This document shows, piece by piece, positions 51,667 to 60,920 of a stretch of 64,000 nt of DNA. Below the pieces are notes generated by a model. That model was not told the origin of the DNA. It saw only the letters and a list, made by a program, of their open reading frames with translations, and searched no databases. The translations under genes and the position numbers were made by a program. How positions within the stretch are numbered: the first letter of the stretch is position 1; the number at the start of each line of letters is the position of its first letter. This DNA is from Neobacillus sp. PS2-9 (lineage in GTDB: Bacteria; Bacillota; Bacilli; Bacillales; Cytobacillaceae), in contig NZ_CP133269.1 of assembly GCF_030915525.1 (NCBI RefSeq), forward strand, positions 583,001-647,000. Reading direction: 5' to 3'.

Positions 51667-53355
51667 TTGGCAGCTATTGGGTCGGTAATAGACGGTAAAT
51701 ACGAAATACTCAAGCTGATTGGACAAGGTGGTATGTCAAAGGTATACCTTGCCATGGACAAACGGCTAAATAAGCAGTGGGCAGTGAAAGAGATTGAAAA
51801 AAGAGCAAGGGATAAGAACAACGAAGTCATTATTCAGAGTGCAATCGCCGAAGCCAACATGATTAAGAAGCTCGACCACGCGGCATTGCCTCGAATTGTC
51901 GACATCATCGATAATGGCCAGGTGATTTTTGTCATCATGGACTATATCGAGGGGGAGCCCTTGAGCAAGATTTTAGATGAATATGGTGCCCAGCCGCAGG
52001 AGCTCGTCATCGATTGGGCCAAGCAGCTTTGTGAGGTGCTCGATTACTTACATACCTGTGATCCTGCGATCATCTATCGGGATATGAAGCCGGCCAATGT
52101 CATGCTGAAGCCGGATGGGCATTTGAAGCTGATTGATTTCGGAATCGCGCGGGAGTATAAGGAAGAAAATTTGGCGGATACCGTTAGCTTGGGAACAAAA
52201 GGGTATGCGGCACCGGAACAGTTTGGAGGCAAGGGACAAACCGATGCAAGGACGGATGTCTATTGTTTGGGTGTGACGCTTTACCATTTGGTAACGGGCC
52301 AGAACCCATGTGAGCCACCTTACGAATTATATCCGATTCGAGAGTGGAATCCGAAGCTATCGGGCGGTTTGGAAAAAATTATTCAAAAATGTACACAGCT
52401 CAATCCGGATGACCGGTATCAAACCTGTGCCGAGCTGTTATATGCGCTCAACCATTATGAACAGGTGGATGACCTGTATCGGGCGAAGCAAAAACGGAAG
52501 CTTCGCAACTTTAGCCTTGTGGCCGGAGCCGCCGTGTTGTGTTTGGGGGTGGGCGTGTTAGGGCAAGTGATGAAGACTGATACCAATAATGCGGACTATA
52601 CCAACAACATTCAAATGGCGGAAAAGTCATCTAATGATCAGGCGAAAATCGACTACTATTTAAAAGCCATTGATATTAAGCCATCGGAGAAAGAGGCGTA
52701 TGTCGGGTTACTCGACGCTTTTAAAGGGGATGCTGCTTTTACGGTGAAGGAAGAAGGGCAGTTAAAGAAAAAGGTAAACGCCCATCTGAATGAAATTCGT
52801 GAAAATCCCCGGTACGGTGATCTTGCATTTGAAATCGGAAAGGTCTATTGGTACTACTACAATTATGGAAAAACTGAGACGAATGACAACCAAATCACAA
52901 GAATGAAAAGCTCGATTCAATGGTTTGAGGATGCGGTTAAATATGGTTTAAAGGATCGGGAGTATTACGAAATGGCGACCATTTACCGGGATATTGGCCG
53001 ATTTAATCGGGATATTACGCTCAACATTGAAGAGGCGTCGGATAAAGGAAAGTACAAGCCCTATTGGGATGATATGAGGCATTTGATTCAGATGATCGAT
53101 CAGAATCCGGATGAAAGTGAAATAGTGAAGCTCGAGCTCTACAAGTTAACGATGTATTCCATCGAGACGTATGCGAGGAAGTTTAAGTTAGATGGGGTGA
53201 AGGAAAGTGAGATTCGCTCTGTGACGGAAGCGGTCAAGCAAAGTACGAACCGTGTGTCGGTGACTGCAGAAAAGACGGAAACGATAAAAAATGAGGTGAT
53301 CAGTCGTTTTGATGTAACGGAACAAGCGATTGCAAATGCCTACAGGACAGAATAG
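51667..53355 (+). CDS. Membrane Ser/Thr protein kinase with outside helical domain
   Basis: 562 residues from TTG 51667. The kinase domain (12-265) looks active: GQGGMSKV loop, Lys41, YRDMKPAN with Asp139, DFG at 157-159 and APEQFGG. One span lies at about 280-303. Residues 304-562 are outside and form TPR-like helices (KIDYYLKAIDIKPSEKEAYV). The layout kinase, span, outside helices copies EssB/YukC, whose kinase domain is inactive. No PASTA repeats are present, so it differs from PrkC. It probably phosphorylates the TTVL proteins of the locus. Whether it replaces EssB is an inference. Confidence 0.93.
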   Translation: MAAIGSVIDGKYEILKLIGQGGMSKVYLAMDKRLNKQWAVKEIEKRARDKNNEVIIQSAIAEANMIKKLDHAALPRIVDIIDNGQVIFVIMDYIEGEPLSKILDEYGAQPQELVIDWAKQLCEVLDYLHTCDPAIIYRDMKPANVMLKPDGHLKLIDFGIAREYKEENLADTVSLGTKGYAAPEQFGGKGQTDARTDVYCLGVTLYHLVTGQNPCEPPYELYPIREWNPKLSGGLEKIIQKCTQLNPDDRYQTCAELLYALNHYEQVDDLYRAKQKRKLRNFSLVAGAAVLCLGVGVLGQVMKTDTNNADYTNNIQMAEKSSNDQAKIDYYLKAIDIKPSEKEAYVGLLDAFKGDAAFTVKEEGQLKKKVNAHLNEIRENPRYGDLAFEIGKVYWYYYNYGKTETNDNQITRMKSSIQWFEDAVKYGLKDREYYEMATIYRDIGRFNRDITLNIEEASDKGKYKPYWDDMRHLIQMIDQNPDESEIVKLELYKLTMYSIETYARKFKLDGVKESEIRSVTEAVKQSTNRVSVTAEKTETIKNEVISRFDVTEQAIANAYRTE

Positions 53356-53366
53356 GAGGGCTTCGA

Positions 53367-54323
53367 ATGAATGCAATTACATGGCAAATCATTTCCATTG
53401 TCGGATATTCCCTGGCAGCCGCACTCCTGATCACAGCCATTGTTCTATTTTTCAAGATGAAGATTCCGGCCATTATCGGAGAGTTAACGGGGCGGACTGC
53501 AGCTAGACAGATTCAGGAAATCCGCGAGCGTAGAGAGAATAAGCGTCAGAAGCCTATGGTGTTTGATATTGAGCCGGGGTTAGCGGCGGTAACGCCTGTG
53601 CTTGAAAAAGCGGATGCGGTTTCGAAGGAGACAGAGGTGCTGGTGCCGGAAACGGAAGTGCTGTTTGATGATGTTAGGGTTGTGCCTATGGAAAAAGTGG
53701 ATCGGCCTGCTGCCGCATCGATGGGACAATCACATAATCGTGTGGTCCCGTTATCACTGACTGACATTCTAGCTGGCTACACAGAGGAGCCTGCTTCACC
53801 TTCCATTGATGTGGAAAAAGAGCTGCTTTTATCGTTAACGGAAGTACTCTCCAATGAGAAAGAGGAGCGGGTGACCCCAGTTCCGGTTCAGTCAAAAGAG
53901 CGGGACGTTCTTTTATCATTGACGGAGATTTTATCGAGTCATATAGAAGAACCTTCTCTTTCGGTAGAAGTACCGAAAGAGGTTCTTTTATCGCTTACAG
54001 AAATTCTGTCGCAAAATACAGAGGAGCGGACGGCCGTAAAACTGAATCCTTCAAACCTATCGGCGATTTCACCTTCAAATGGTACCGAAGTGTTGTCAAC
54101 CGCAAAGGAAGTACCAGAGGTGCGAAGGCCACAAACTGAAGTGTTATCGCACGAGACAGAGGTGCTCGATTATGGTACGGAGCTGTTATCAGATGAAGGT
54201 GGGACAACGGTGTTAACTCCGACCGGTGAATTAGAAATGGAAGAAGAGACCGACAATATACCTGCGGTCGATTTTAAGGTCGTGAAAGATATCAAGGTCA
54301 CACATACAAATAAAGTTATTTGA
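53367..54323 (+). CDS. Membrane protein with LLSLTEIL and TEVL/TTVL repeats
   Basis: 318 residues. One N-terminal span (IVGYSLAAALLITAIVLFFK, about 10-30) and a basic helix lead to a long, unstructured, acidic cytoplasmic part. It holds at least four copies of (L)LSLTEIL or LSLTDIL, several ETEVL motifs, and ends with GGTTVLTPTGELEMEEE. GGTTVL is also found in the FHA protein of the locus. I infer that these threonines are phosphorylated by the kinase and bound by FHA domains (in the FHA protein and in EssC). It follows the kinase by 11 bases. I know of no named family. Confidence 0.75.
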   Translation: MNAITWQIISIVGYSLAAALLITAIVLFFKMKIPAIIGELTGRTAARQIQEIRERRENKRQKPMVFDIEPGLAAVTPVLEKADAVSKETEVLVPETEVLFDDVRVVPMEKVDRPAAASMGQSHNRVVPLSLTDILAGYTEEPASPSIDVEKELLLSLTEVLSNEKEERVTPVPVQSKERDVLLSLTEILSSHIEEPSLSVEVPKEVLLSLTEILSQNTEERTAVKLNPSNLSAISPSNGTEVLSTAKEVPEVRRPQTEVLSHETEVLDYGTELLSDEGGTTVLTPTGELEMEEETDNIPAVDFKVVKDIKVTHTNKVI

Positions 54324-54345
54324 GGTTTTTTCAAAGGCTGTTGGT

Positions 54346-54812
54346 ATTCGGACAAGATTGCTCTTGAGAGGAGCGAAGTTGTCTGAATCAGGTAGGTATA
54401 GGTATTCGGACAAGAAAGCCTAAGAGACTAGCAAAACTGTCCGAATCAGCTAAGCATTCGGACAGGATAGCTTTTGAGAATAGTAAAACTGTCCAAATCA
54501 GCCAAGCATTCGGACAAGATTGCTCTTGAGAGGAGCGAAGTTGTCCAAATCAGGTAGGTAATCGGACAAGATTTCTCTTAATAACAGTGAAGTTGTCTGA
54601 ATCAGGTAGGCATTCGGACAAGATTGCTCTTGAAAGAAGTGAAGTTGTCTGAATCAGATAGGTATTTGGACAAGAAAGCCTATGAGACAAGCAAAAATGT
54701 CTGAATCAGCCAAGCATTCGGACAAGAAAACCCTTGAAACTAGCAAACCTGTCCAAATCAGCCAAGCATTCGGACAAAATAGCCCTTAAAACTAGCAAAC
54801 CTGTCCAAATCA
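54346..54812. repeat. Nine-unit tandem array of 52-bp hairpins
   Basis: Units begin at 54346, 54404, 54456, 54508, 54560, 54612, 54664, 54716 and 54768: 52-bp period, except the first at 58. Each begins ATTCGGACAAGA and ends TTGTCTGAATCA or CTGTCCAAATCA, so each unit is an inverted repeat that can fold into a hairpin. Two subtypes alternate: GCTCTTGAGAGGAGCGAAG and GCCTAAGAGACTAGCAAAA. It fills the gap 54324-54885 between two T7SS genes. Confidence 0.9.
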
Positions 54813-54885
54813 AGCATTTATATCAGCGCAAATATATACAAAGCAACAACTATTTAAAAAAGCAAGTTGCAAAGGAGTGTGAATC

Positions 54886-57800
54886 ATGTTTTCAAAAAGG
54901 AAATCTAAGCTGACACGGATAATGGCTGTCGTTCTGGCCATCATGCTTGTCGGCTATAACATACCTGTTGGTGTCATCACCAAGGCGTTTGCCCAAACAG
55001 GCACAAACGAAAAGGTATTCACCTTAAAAATCTTAGAAAATGGTGCCCCCCTGACCAATCAGGAAATTACCGGACATAACCGCAATAATGAGGTCAGCCT
55101 AACAGGCACAACGGACAAGGATGGACTGGTCGAATTCCCGGAACTCACCATTGCCCAATTCAACAAAAACAATCAGTTTGAGTTTTTAGTAGCTTCAAAG
55201 ACTTTTTCCATCGTGCTAACAGAGGGAACCACGGACCATTATATTTACGATGTGGCCACCGAAAAGCTGACCCTAGCAGAAGAACCGCCTGCACCGGTGA
55301 AAGCGAAATTTACTCTGACGGTGAACCAAACCGGTTCGGGTCAAATCAAACTAAACAACACCGACTATTCAAGCCCTGTTCAACTCGAAGAAGGGACAAA
55401 GGTGGACGTCAGCATTACACCCGATCCCAATTACGAGATTAAGAGTGTCAAAGTGAATGGAGAAGCAAAAACAGTCGCAAACAACGAGGGGTACACAGAA
55501 ACGCTCCAATCCCTTGCAGCTGATACTACGATTGACGTCCAATTTGCTTTAAAAACGTACACGATTTCTTTTACAAGCTATAAAAATGGGACCATAAAGG
55601 ATGACAAGGATCAAACAATTAACTCGGACGGCGGGACGGTGAATGTTCAGCATGGTACCGATTCTTCTTTCACGATCATTCCAACAACAGGCTATCATTT
55701 AGGTAGCATTACCATCGATGGAACGCCAATTAACCTGGTAACCGACCTGACACCGGTCACCAACGGCGGTTATATGTATACTTTTTCAAAAGTGACCGCC
55801 AACCATGAGGTGGAAGTAAAGTTTGCCATCAATACCTATCAGATTTCGGCAGCTGTTCACGGAGACCATGGGACCATTGAACTCGAGCAATCCAAGGTAG
55901 ACTATAACAGTGACGTGAAGGCCGTCATCACTCCTGAAGATAACTCCTATAAAGTCGCTTCGTTAAAGGTGAACGGTGTAGCGGTCGACCTCACCAACAA
56001 TGACAATTTTGTGGATAATAACGACGGCACGAGTTACACCTATACGGTGAAGAATGTGACAAAGGATACGACGATCGAAGTCGCGTTTGAGCGAATCTCG
56101 ATGCTAGAGGGAGAGTGGGAAACCTATGTTTCAATCAAACCTGCTTCCGGCTCCTTGCTCAAATCGTATAAAGAGGGCGATAATGAGATTCGTGTCTATT
56201 CAAAGGATGCCATCGTCGTTGTTTCGGCGCTTGACCCGTATTACCGTGTAGATATCTCAGATACGATTAAGCACTGGAAAGGAAATTATATTTTAAGAGA
56301 ATCAACTACGATTAAAAGATTACTAGTGACCAATGGGAGAAATGGTGGAGAGGAAGTGAATCTTCCTGGCCATTTAATTGTTCTTTTTGATACAGAGGGT
56401 CCAACCCTGGAGGAGCCAACCGTTAATGGCTCAGACGAAGCAACCGTTGATAATTCTGTCTGGTTCAGTGGCGGCGTCACCGTTTCTGGTAAGATTGAGA
56501 ATACTGAGCAGACGTTTGATGGTGTTACTTTTTCCACTCCAATTGAAAAAGTGTATTACCAAAAGGGTGCTTATAATTCTTATGAGCCAGGTAAGGAAGC
56601 TACTTTTAACGCAGAGACAAACAGCTATTCTTTCCAGCCTGACGATGAACAGTACAGTGGGATTTATAGCATTTGGGCGGTTGACCAAGCGGGGAACGCT
56701 TCAACGTTGAAGACGGTTCAGGTTAATATTGATAAAAAAGAACCGACACTCGCGGACGGGGAAGCCGTTACTTTCAAGCAGAAGAATGATGATTATTTTT
56801 CAAAAGTCTTAAACCTCCTTTCGTTTGGAACGTTTTTCAATAAAGAAGTGGAAGTAACCGTTCGAGTGAAGGATGATGCCTCCGGAATTCAAGACATTGC
56901 GTTAAAAACCAGTGATGAGAAGGTTGTTCCACAGCTGGTGGAGGATAGCTTTGAAAAAGAAGGATTGTTTGCGCAAGCGAAGTTCACGGTAGATGCGGAA
57001 AGCTTCAAGGGGACGTTCCATGTTACGGTAACCGACCATGTGAAAAATAAAAACGCTGAGCCGTACTTAGTGACGAAAGACAACTCAAATATCGAGGCCG
57101 ACAACAGTGGCATCGTGATGATTGAGAAGGGGGATCCTTCTGCCAAGGTTGAGGTTACTCCTAAAGAAAACGTTTTTGCCAATGGAGACGCATACAACGG
57201 CGATGTCACCTTTGATGTGACCGTACAAGATGCGGAATCAGGGATCAACACGGTTGCCGTAGATGTGAACGGTAAAAAAATGGAATACGATTATTCGGAC
57301 ATGACGGAGAAGCAGACGTATACGTTTGCGACGAATGATCCAGGTGTCCAGGTACATGAAGATGGAACGTACGTAGTTTCGATCTATGTGGTAGATAACG
57401 CAGGTAATACGAAAAAGGTTGAAAAAACCATCTATATTGATAAAACTGCTCCTGCCATCACTGATTTCAGTTTCTTAACGAAAAATGACCAGGGCAGCTA
57501 TGAAAAAGTGGAGCAAACCGTTACGCTGAAGGGCTCGGTTGAACTAACGGGGTATGGTTACTTTTTCAAGAAGCCAACGCGGGTAAGCGTGAAGGCAGAG
57601 GATCCTGTAGTGGCGAACGAATACACCAGTAACGTCAAATCGATGATTGTGTATTTAAAAGATTACGAGAATGGAAAGTATTATGCAGTACTAGCTGATG
57701 GTTCTTTTAAAGAAATCTTGGTGTCAGGTGTTGATAAAATTGCACCGGTTCCTACAACAGGCGAGTTCACTTTCGCTGTGCCAGAAGCGTTCAAGGGACA

Positions 57801-60018
57801 GATTTTTTCAAAAGCAACGGATGAGGTCAATAACACGGGTACGTTTGAAACCCCAGACGGGACCGTGATTGAAAATGAAAAGCAGCATGGGAAAGAATCG
57901 CATATCAAGCTTGAAAAAGCGAAAACCAGTTATAAGGATTCAAACAACTTAGAGCTTTATGCGAAAAATGTAGACGTGAATGTGACTGTAATGGATTCCT
58001 ACTCAGGGATTCAAAAGGTGGAATGGTCAGTGGTGGCGCCTTATGATACGGCGAACAATCAGTCGGGAAGCCTGACGATTAATAATGACAAAACGTATGC
58101 AGCGGGCAGTTCGGTGGACGGTTGGCAGCAAACGAAGATCGATTTGAACCTTGTTACGGAAATGACGAAGACCCTTTCGGTAAAAAATAATAGTAATGGT
58201 ATTGTGGTAAAGGTAAAAGTGACGGACCGGGCTGGGAACGTGTCAGAGGATGAGATGACGTTCAGCATTGACAAGACAGCGCCGACGATTCAGGTTTCCT
58301 ATGATAACAACCAATTTGACCCGAAGAATAAGGATTTTTACAAGGAAGACCGCACTGCGACGATTGTGATTACCGAGCGTAATTTCAACACTAAAGATGT
58401 GATGTATGCCATCACGAATACGGATGGTGTGATTCCGAAGTTAGTGGGATGGACGACGAGGGTCAATTCTGAGAATCCGGATCAGACGACGCATACAGCC
58501 ACGGTGAAGTATGCGGCAGATGGCGATTATACGTTTGATATCAAGTATAAGGATAATGCAGAGAATGCGGCACTGGCTTTTTCCCAGCAGAAGTTTACGA
58601 TTGATAAAACCAAGCCTGTGATTAAGGTGTCTTATAGTAATGGGGCGGCGGCGAAAGGCAATTATTATAAATCAGCCCGTACCGCGACGATTTCAATTAC
58701 CGAGCATAACTTTGAAACGAGCCGCATGAAGGTGTCAGGCACCGCAACGGATAATGGCGAGGCGGTGGCGTTCCCAGCGGTAAGTGGCTGGAGAACGAGT
58801 GGCGATGTGCATACGGCCACGATTCATTATTCGGCTGATGCCAAGTACCACTTTGACATTGATTATACGGATATGGCTGGGAATCTTGCGGCCGATTACA
58901 AAGCAGATGAGTTTTATGTCGACCAAACGGCACCTAAGCTTTCGATTTCAGGTGTGGAGGACAAGTCGGCCAATAAGGGCGATGTGATTTCTGTCATTTC
59001 TTATTCAGATACGAATTTTGATAAAAATGCCGTGTCAATTAAATTATCAGGTGCCAACCACAAAGGTGAAGTCGGGTTGAGCGGCTCCTATGCGGCTGCT
59101 CCAAACGGTCAGGTGTATACGTTCAACAATTTTGCGAAGAAAAAGGAAGTTGATGATATTTACACATTGACTGCAGCCCTTGTGGATATGGCTGGTAACC
59201 GGACGACACAAACGATTCAGTTCTCTGTTAATCGATTTGGATCCGTCTATGTTTTTGATAAGGCGTTGAAAGCGATTGATGGGAAGTATGTGAAAAATGA
59301 AACGGATGTCGTGGTGACGGAAACCAATGTGGACAGCTTGAAGCCTGATACGGTGAAGGTCAAGATGACGAAGAACGGAACGCCGACGGACCTTGTGAAA
59401 GGGAACGATTATACGGTATCGGAATCTGGCGGAAAAGGTCAGTGGAGTCAGTACAAGTACACGATCAAGAAGTCGCTGTTTGCTGGCGATGGCAGGTATA
59501 CGGTGGCGCTGTACTCTGAGGATGCGGCTGGCAACATCAATGAGACAATCGATGAGACGAAGAAGGCGGAGATTTCCTTTGGGATCGACAAGACGGCTCC
59601 AGTGATTGTTCCGATTGATATTGAGAGTGGGGAGCAGTACCCGGTTGAGAAGAAGTCAGTCACGGTTTCGATTAAGGATAATCTTGTTCTTAAGGGTGCG
59701 GAGATTTATGTGAATGATAAGAAGGTTGACCATAAGGAAGAGGGAGAGAGTTTCGTGTTTGATATGGGAAGCTCGAACTCAAAGCAGAATGTGAAGATTA
59801 TTGCGGTGGATGCAGCGGGGAATGAGCTGACGTCCAAGGTCAATGACATTCTCGTATCGACCAATCCAATCATCCGCTGGTATAACAATACGCCTGTGTT
59901 CGCTGGATCTCTTGGTGGAGTAGGCGGAATTGCTATCGCCATCGGAGGATACTTCCTGTACCGGAAACAGAAGAGTAAAGACGATCAAGATGAAGTAGAA
60001 GATCGAGTGGTAGGATAG
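54886..60018 (+). CDS. Giant surface protein with InlB-like and Ig-like repeats and a C-terminal anchor
   Basis: 1710 residues. Signal peptide (VLAIMLVGYNIPVGVITKAF, cut after AFA). A Cna-B-like domain (about 44-130) precedes three 'bacterial repeat' beta-grasp units (about 142-405) and at least eight Ig-like domains, several opening with (I)DKTAP or DKTKPVI. The end is one span (GSLGGVGGIAIAIGGYFLYR) and an acidic cytoplasmic tail. There is no LPXTG, so it stays in the membrane as a type I protein. The long outside part could cross the wall, as EsaA/YueB does, or bind a partner cell. AAAGGAG precedes the ATG. It follows the hairpin array. Confidence 0.9.
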   Translation: MFSKRKSKLTRIMAVVLAIMLVGYNIPVGVITKAFAQTGTNEKVFTLKILENGAPLTNQEITGHNRNNEVSLTGTTDKDGLVEFPELTIAQFNKNNQFEFLVASKTFSIVLTEGTTDHYIYDVATEKLTLAEEPPAPVKAKFTLTVNQTGSGQIKLNNTDYSSPVQLEEGTKVDVSITPDPNYEIKSVKVNGEAKTVANNEGYTETLQSLAADTTIDVQFALKTYTISFTSYKNGTIKDDKDQTINSDGGTVNVQHGTDSSFTIIPTTGYHLGSITIDGTPINLVTDLTPVTNGGYMYTFSKVTANHEVEVKFAINTYQISAAVHGDHGTIELEQSKVDYNSDVKAVITPEDNSYKVASLKVNGVAVDLTNNDNFVDNNDGTSYTYTVKNVTKDTTIEVAFERISMLEGEWETYVSIKPASGSLLKSYKEGDNEIRVYSKDAIVVVSALDPYYRVDISDTIKHWKGNYILRESTTIKRLLVTNGRNGGEEVNLPGHLIVLFDTEGPTLEEPTVNGSDEATVDNSVWFSGGVTVSGKIENTEQTFDGVTFSTPIEKVYYQKGAYNSYEPGKEATFNAETNSYSFQPDDEQYSGIYSIWAVDQAGNASTLKTVQVNIDKKEPTLADGEAVTFKQKNDDYFSKVLNLLSFGTFFNKEVEVTVRVKDDASGIQDIALKTSDEKVVPQLVEDSFEKEGLFAQAKFTVDAESFKGTFHVTVTDHVKNKNAEPYLVTKDNSNIEADNSGIVMIEKGDPSAKVEVTPKENVFANGDAYNGDVTFDVTVQDAESGINTVAVDVNGKKMEYDYSDMTEKQTYTFATNDPGVQVHEDGTYVVSIYVVDNAGNTKKVEKTIYIDKTAPAITDFSFLTKNDQGSYEKVEQTVTLKGSVELTGYGYFFKKPTRVSVKAEDPVVANEYTSNVKSMIVYLKDYENGKYYAVLADGSFKEILVSGVDKIAPVPTTGEFTFAVPEAFKGQIFSKATDEVNNTGTFETPDGTVIENEKQHGKESHIKLEKAKTSYKDSNNLELYAKNVDVNVTVMDSYSGIQKVEWSVVAPYDTANNQSGSLTINNDKTYAAGSSVDGWQQTKIDLNLVTEMTKTLSVKNNSNGIVVKVKVTDRAGNVSEDEMTFSIDKTAPTIQVSYDNNQFDPKNKDFYKEDRTATIVITERNFNTKDVMYAITNTDGVIPKLVGWTTRVNSENPDQTTHTATVKYAADGDYTFDIKYKDNAENAALAFSQQKFTIDKTKPVIKVSYSNGAAAKGNYYKSARTATISITEHNFETSRMKVSGTATDNGEAVAFPAVSGWRTSGDVHTATIHYSADAKYHFDIDYTDMAGNLAADYKADEFYVDQTAPKLSISGVEDKSANKGDVISVISYSDTNFDKNAVSIKLSGANHKGEVGLSGSYAAAPNGQVYTFNNFAKKKEVDDIYTLTAALVDMAGNRTTQTIQFSVNRFGSVYVFDKALKAIDGKYVKNETDVVVTETNVDSLKPDTVKVKMTKNGTPTDLVKGNDYTVSESGGKGQWSQYKYTIKKSLFAGDGRYTVALYSEDAAGNINETIDETKKAEISFGIDKTAPVIVPIDIESGEQYPVEKKSVTVSIKDNLVLKGAEIYVNDKKVDHKEEGESFVFDMGSSNSKQNVKIIAVDAAGNELTSKVNDILVSTNPIIRWYNNTPVFAGSLGGVGGIAIAIGGYFLYRKQKSKDDQDEVEDRVVG

Positions 60019-60032
60019 GAGGTTAATCGACC

Positions 60033-60281
60033 ATGTTTGAAGAAACATCCCTTGTGATTGTGCTGCTGGTAGCTAGTTTGGTTATTAATCTCGTAACCAT
60101 GATAGTGGTGATTGTGTCTTTTAGGAGAAAACAGTTGGGGGCTGCTGGTCAGAAGGAGGCAAGCGGCTCCGCCCAGGCGGCAGCCGCTTCTGCGGTAACA
60201 GGCATCGTCTTCTGCCGAGCATGTGGAAACCAATACGACTCAACCAGCCCAGCCTGCCCGAGTTGCAAGACAGTAAGATAA
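60033..60281 (+). CDS. Small membrane protein with C-terminal zinc ribbon
   Basis: 82 residues. One span (SLVIVLLVASLVINLVTMIVVIV shortened here, residues 6-28), an Ala/Gly/Gln-rich linker, then CRACGNQY and CPSC, a four-cysteine zinc ribbon. AGGAGGT precedes the ATG, 15 bases after the giant surface protein, so it is the last gene of the T7SS operon. The zinc ribbon would be in the cytoplasm. Role unknown; it might couple to the surface protein's tail. Confidence 0.8.
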   Translation: MFEETSLVIVLLVASLVINLVTMIVVIVSFRRKQLGAAGQKEASGSAQAAAASAVTGIVFCRACGNQYDSTSPACPSCKTVR

Positions 60282-60290
60282 GGGAAAAGT

Positions 60291-60334
60291 GGGGACAGTC
60301 CCCCAGCGCTTTAGCGCGGCGGGGGACTGTCCCC
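60291..60334 (+). repeat. REP palindrome at the end of the T7SS operon
   Basis: Arms GGGGACAGTCCCC and GGGGACTGTCCCC around AGCGCTTTAGCGCGGC. It lies between convergent genes; its last base is part of the stop codon of the YcxB-like gene. Confidence 0.92.
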
Positions 60335-60834
60335 TAATTTATATTTTGACTAATAATTTCTTTAAAGGTATGTAAATCTTCTTCGGATGGAAAAAAACCT
60401 TTCGGTAGAACAATGGCTTTGTTTTTAGATAAATGAATACGAAATAATTCCTTATGTTCTTTAATAAATAGAATGTCTTTCCAATCAATGTGTACATTTG
60501 TCCGATTTCTTTGTTGCTGGATCCCATCCGGGCTAATAGTATAGATGATTTCGTTTTTTATCATCCGGTCACTGGTAAACTCTTTTTTTATGCGCAAGTA
60601 CCTTATAGCCCATCGTATCAATTCAACGATTACAGCAACCAATAACGCCAAGAAAACAGTATATCCTAACGAGAGGTCAGGGCTAAATAAATTTAATAAT
60701 AAAAGAAAGATCAGCGTAATTAAAATGAAATAGTAAAGCTCAGCTTTTTTTTTTACATGGTAATTATATTTTTTGAAATCATCAAATGATAATGTGCCTG
60801 ATATGGTAAGTTCTTTGTTTTCATTTAGTGACAT
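60334..60834 (-). CDS. YcxB-like membrane protein
   Basis: 166 residues. Two spans (ELYYFILITLIFLLLLNLF and TVFLALLVAVIVELIRWAIR) lie between an N-terminal strand-helix part and a C-terminal domain with the YcxB pattern: TISPDGIQQQRNRTNVHIDW followed by KDILFIKE and RIHLSKNKAIVLPKGFFPSE. The family has a PH-like beta domain and no known function. GGAGGGA lies before the ATG. It is convergent with the T7SS operon. Confidence 0.85.
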   Translation of the reverse strand: MSLNENKELTISGTLSFDDFKKYNYHVKKKAELYYFILITLIFLLLLNLFSPDLSLGYTVFLALLVAVIVELIRWAIRYLRIKKEFTSDRMIKNEIIYTISPDGIQQQRNRTNVHIDWKDILFIKEHKELFRIHLSKNKAIVLPKGFFPSEEDLHTFKEIISQNIN

Positions 60835-60920
60835 TGCTATCCCTCCATCATTAATGGTTTTGAATGTTTGTACTTCTTAATATTATAATAATGGTAATTT
60901 ACGTAAGGAGGGAAGTTAAC

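Noticed and set aside
51667..53355. Calling the kinase PrkC/PknB
   Set aside because: There are no PASTA repeats outside the membrane, and the helical outside domain and T7SS context differ from PrkC.
54346..54812. Regular repeat array that could be taken for CRISPR
   Set aside because: The whole 52-bp unit is repeated, there are no unique spacers, each unit is palindromic over its full length, and no cas genes are near.
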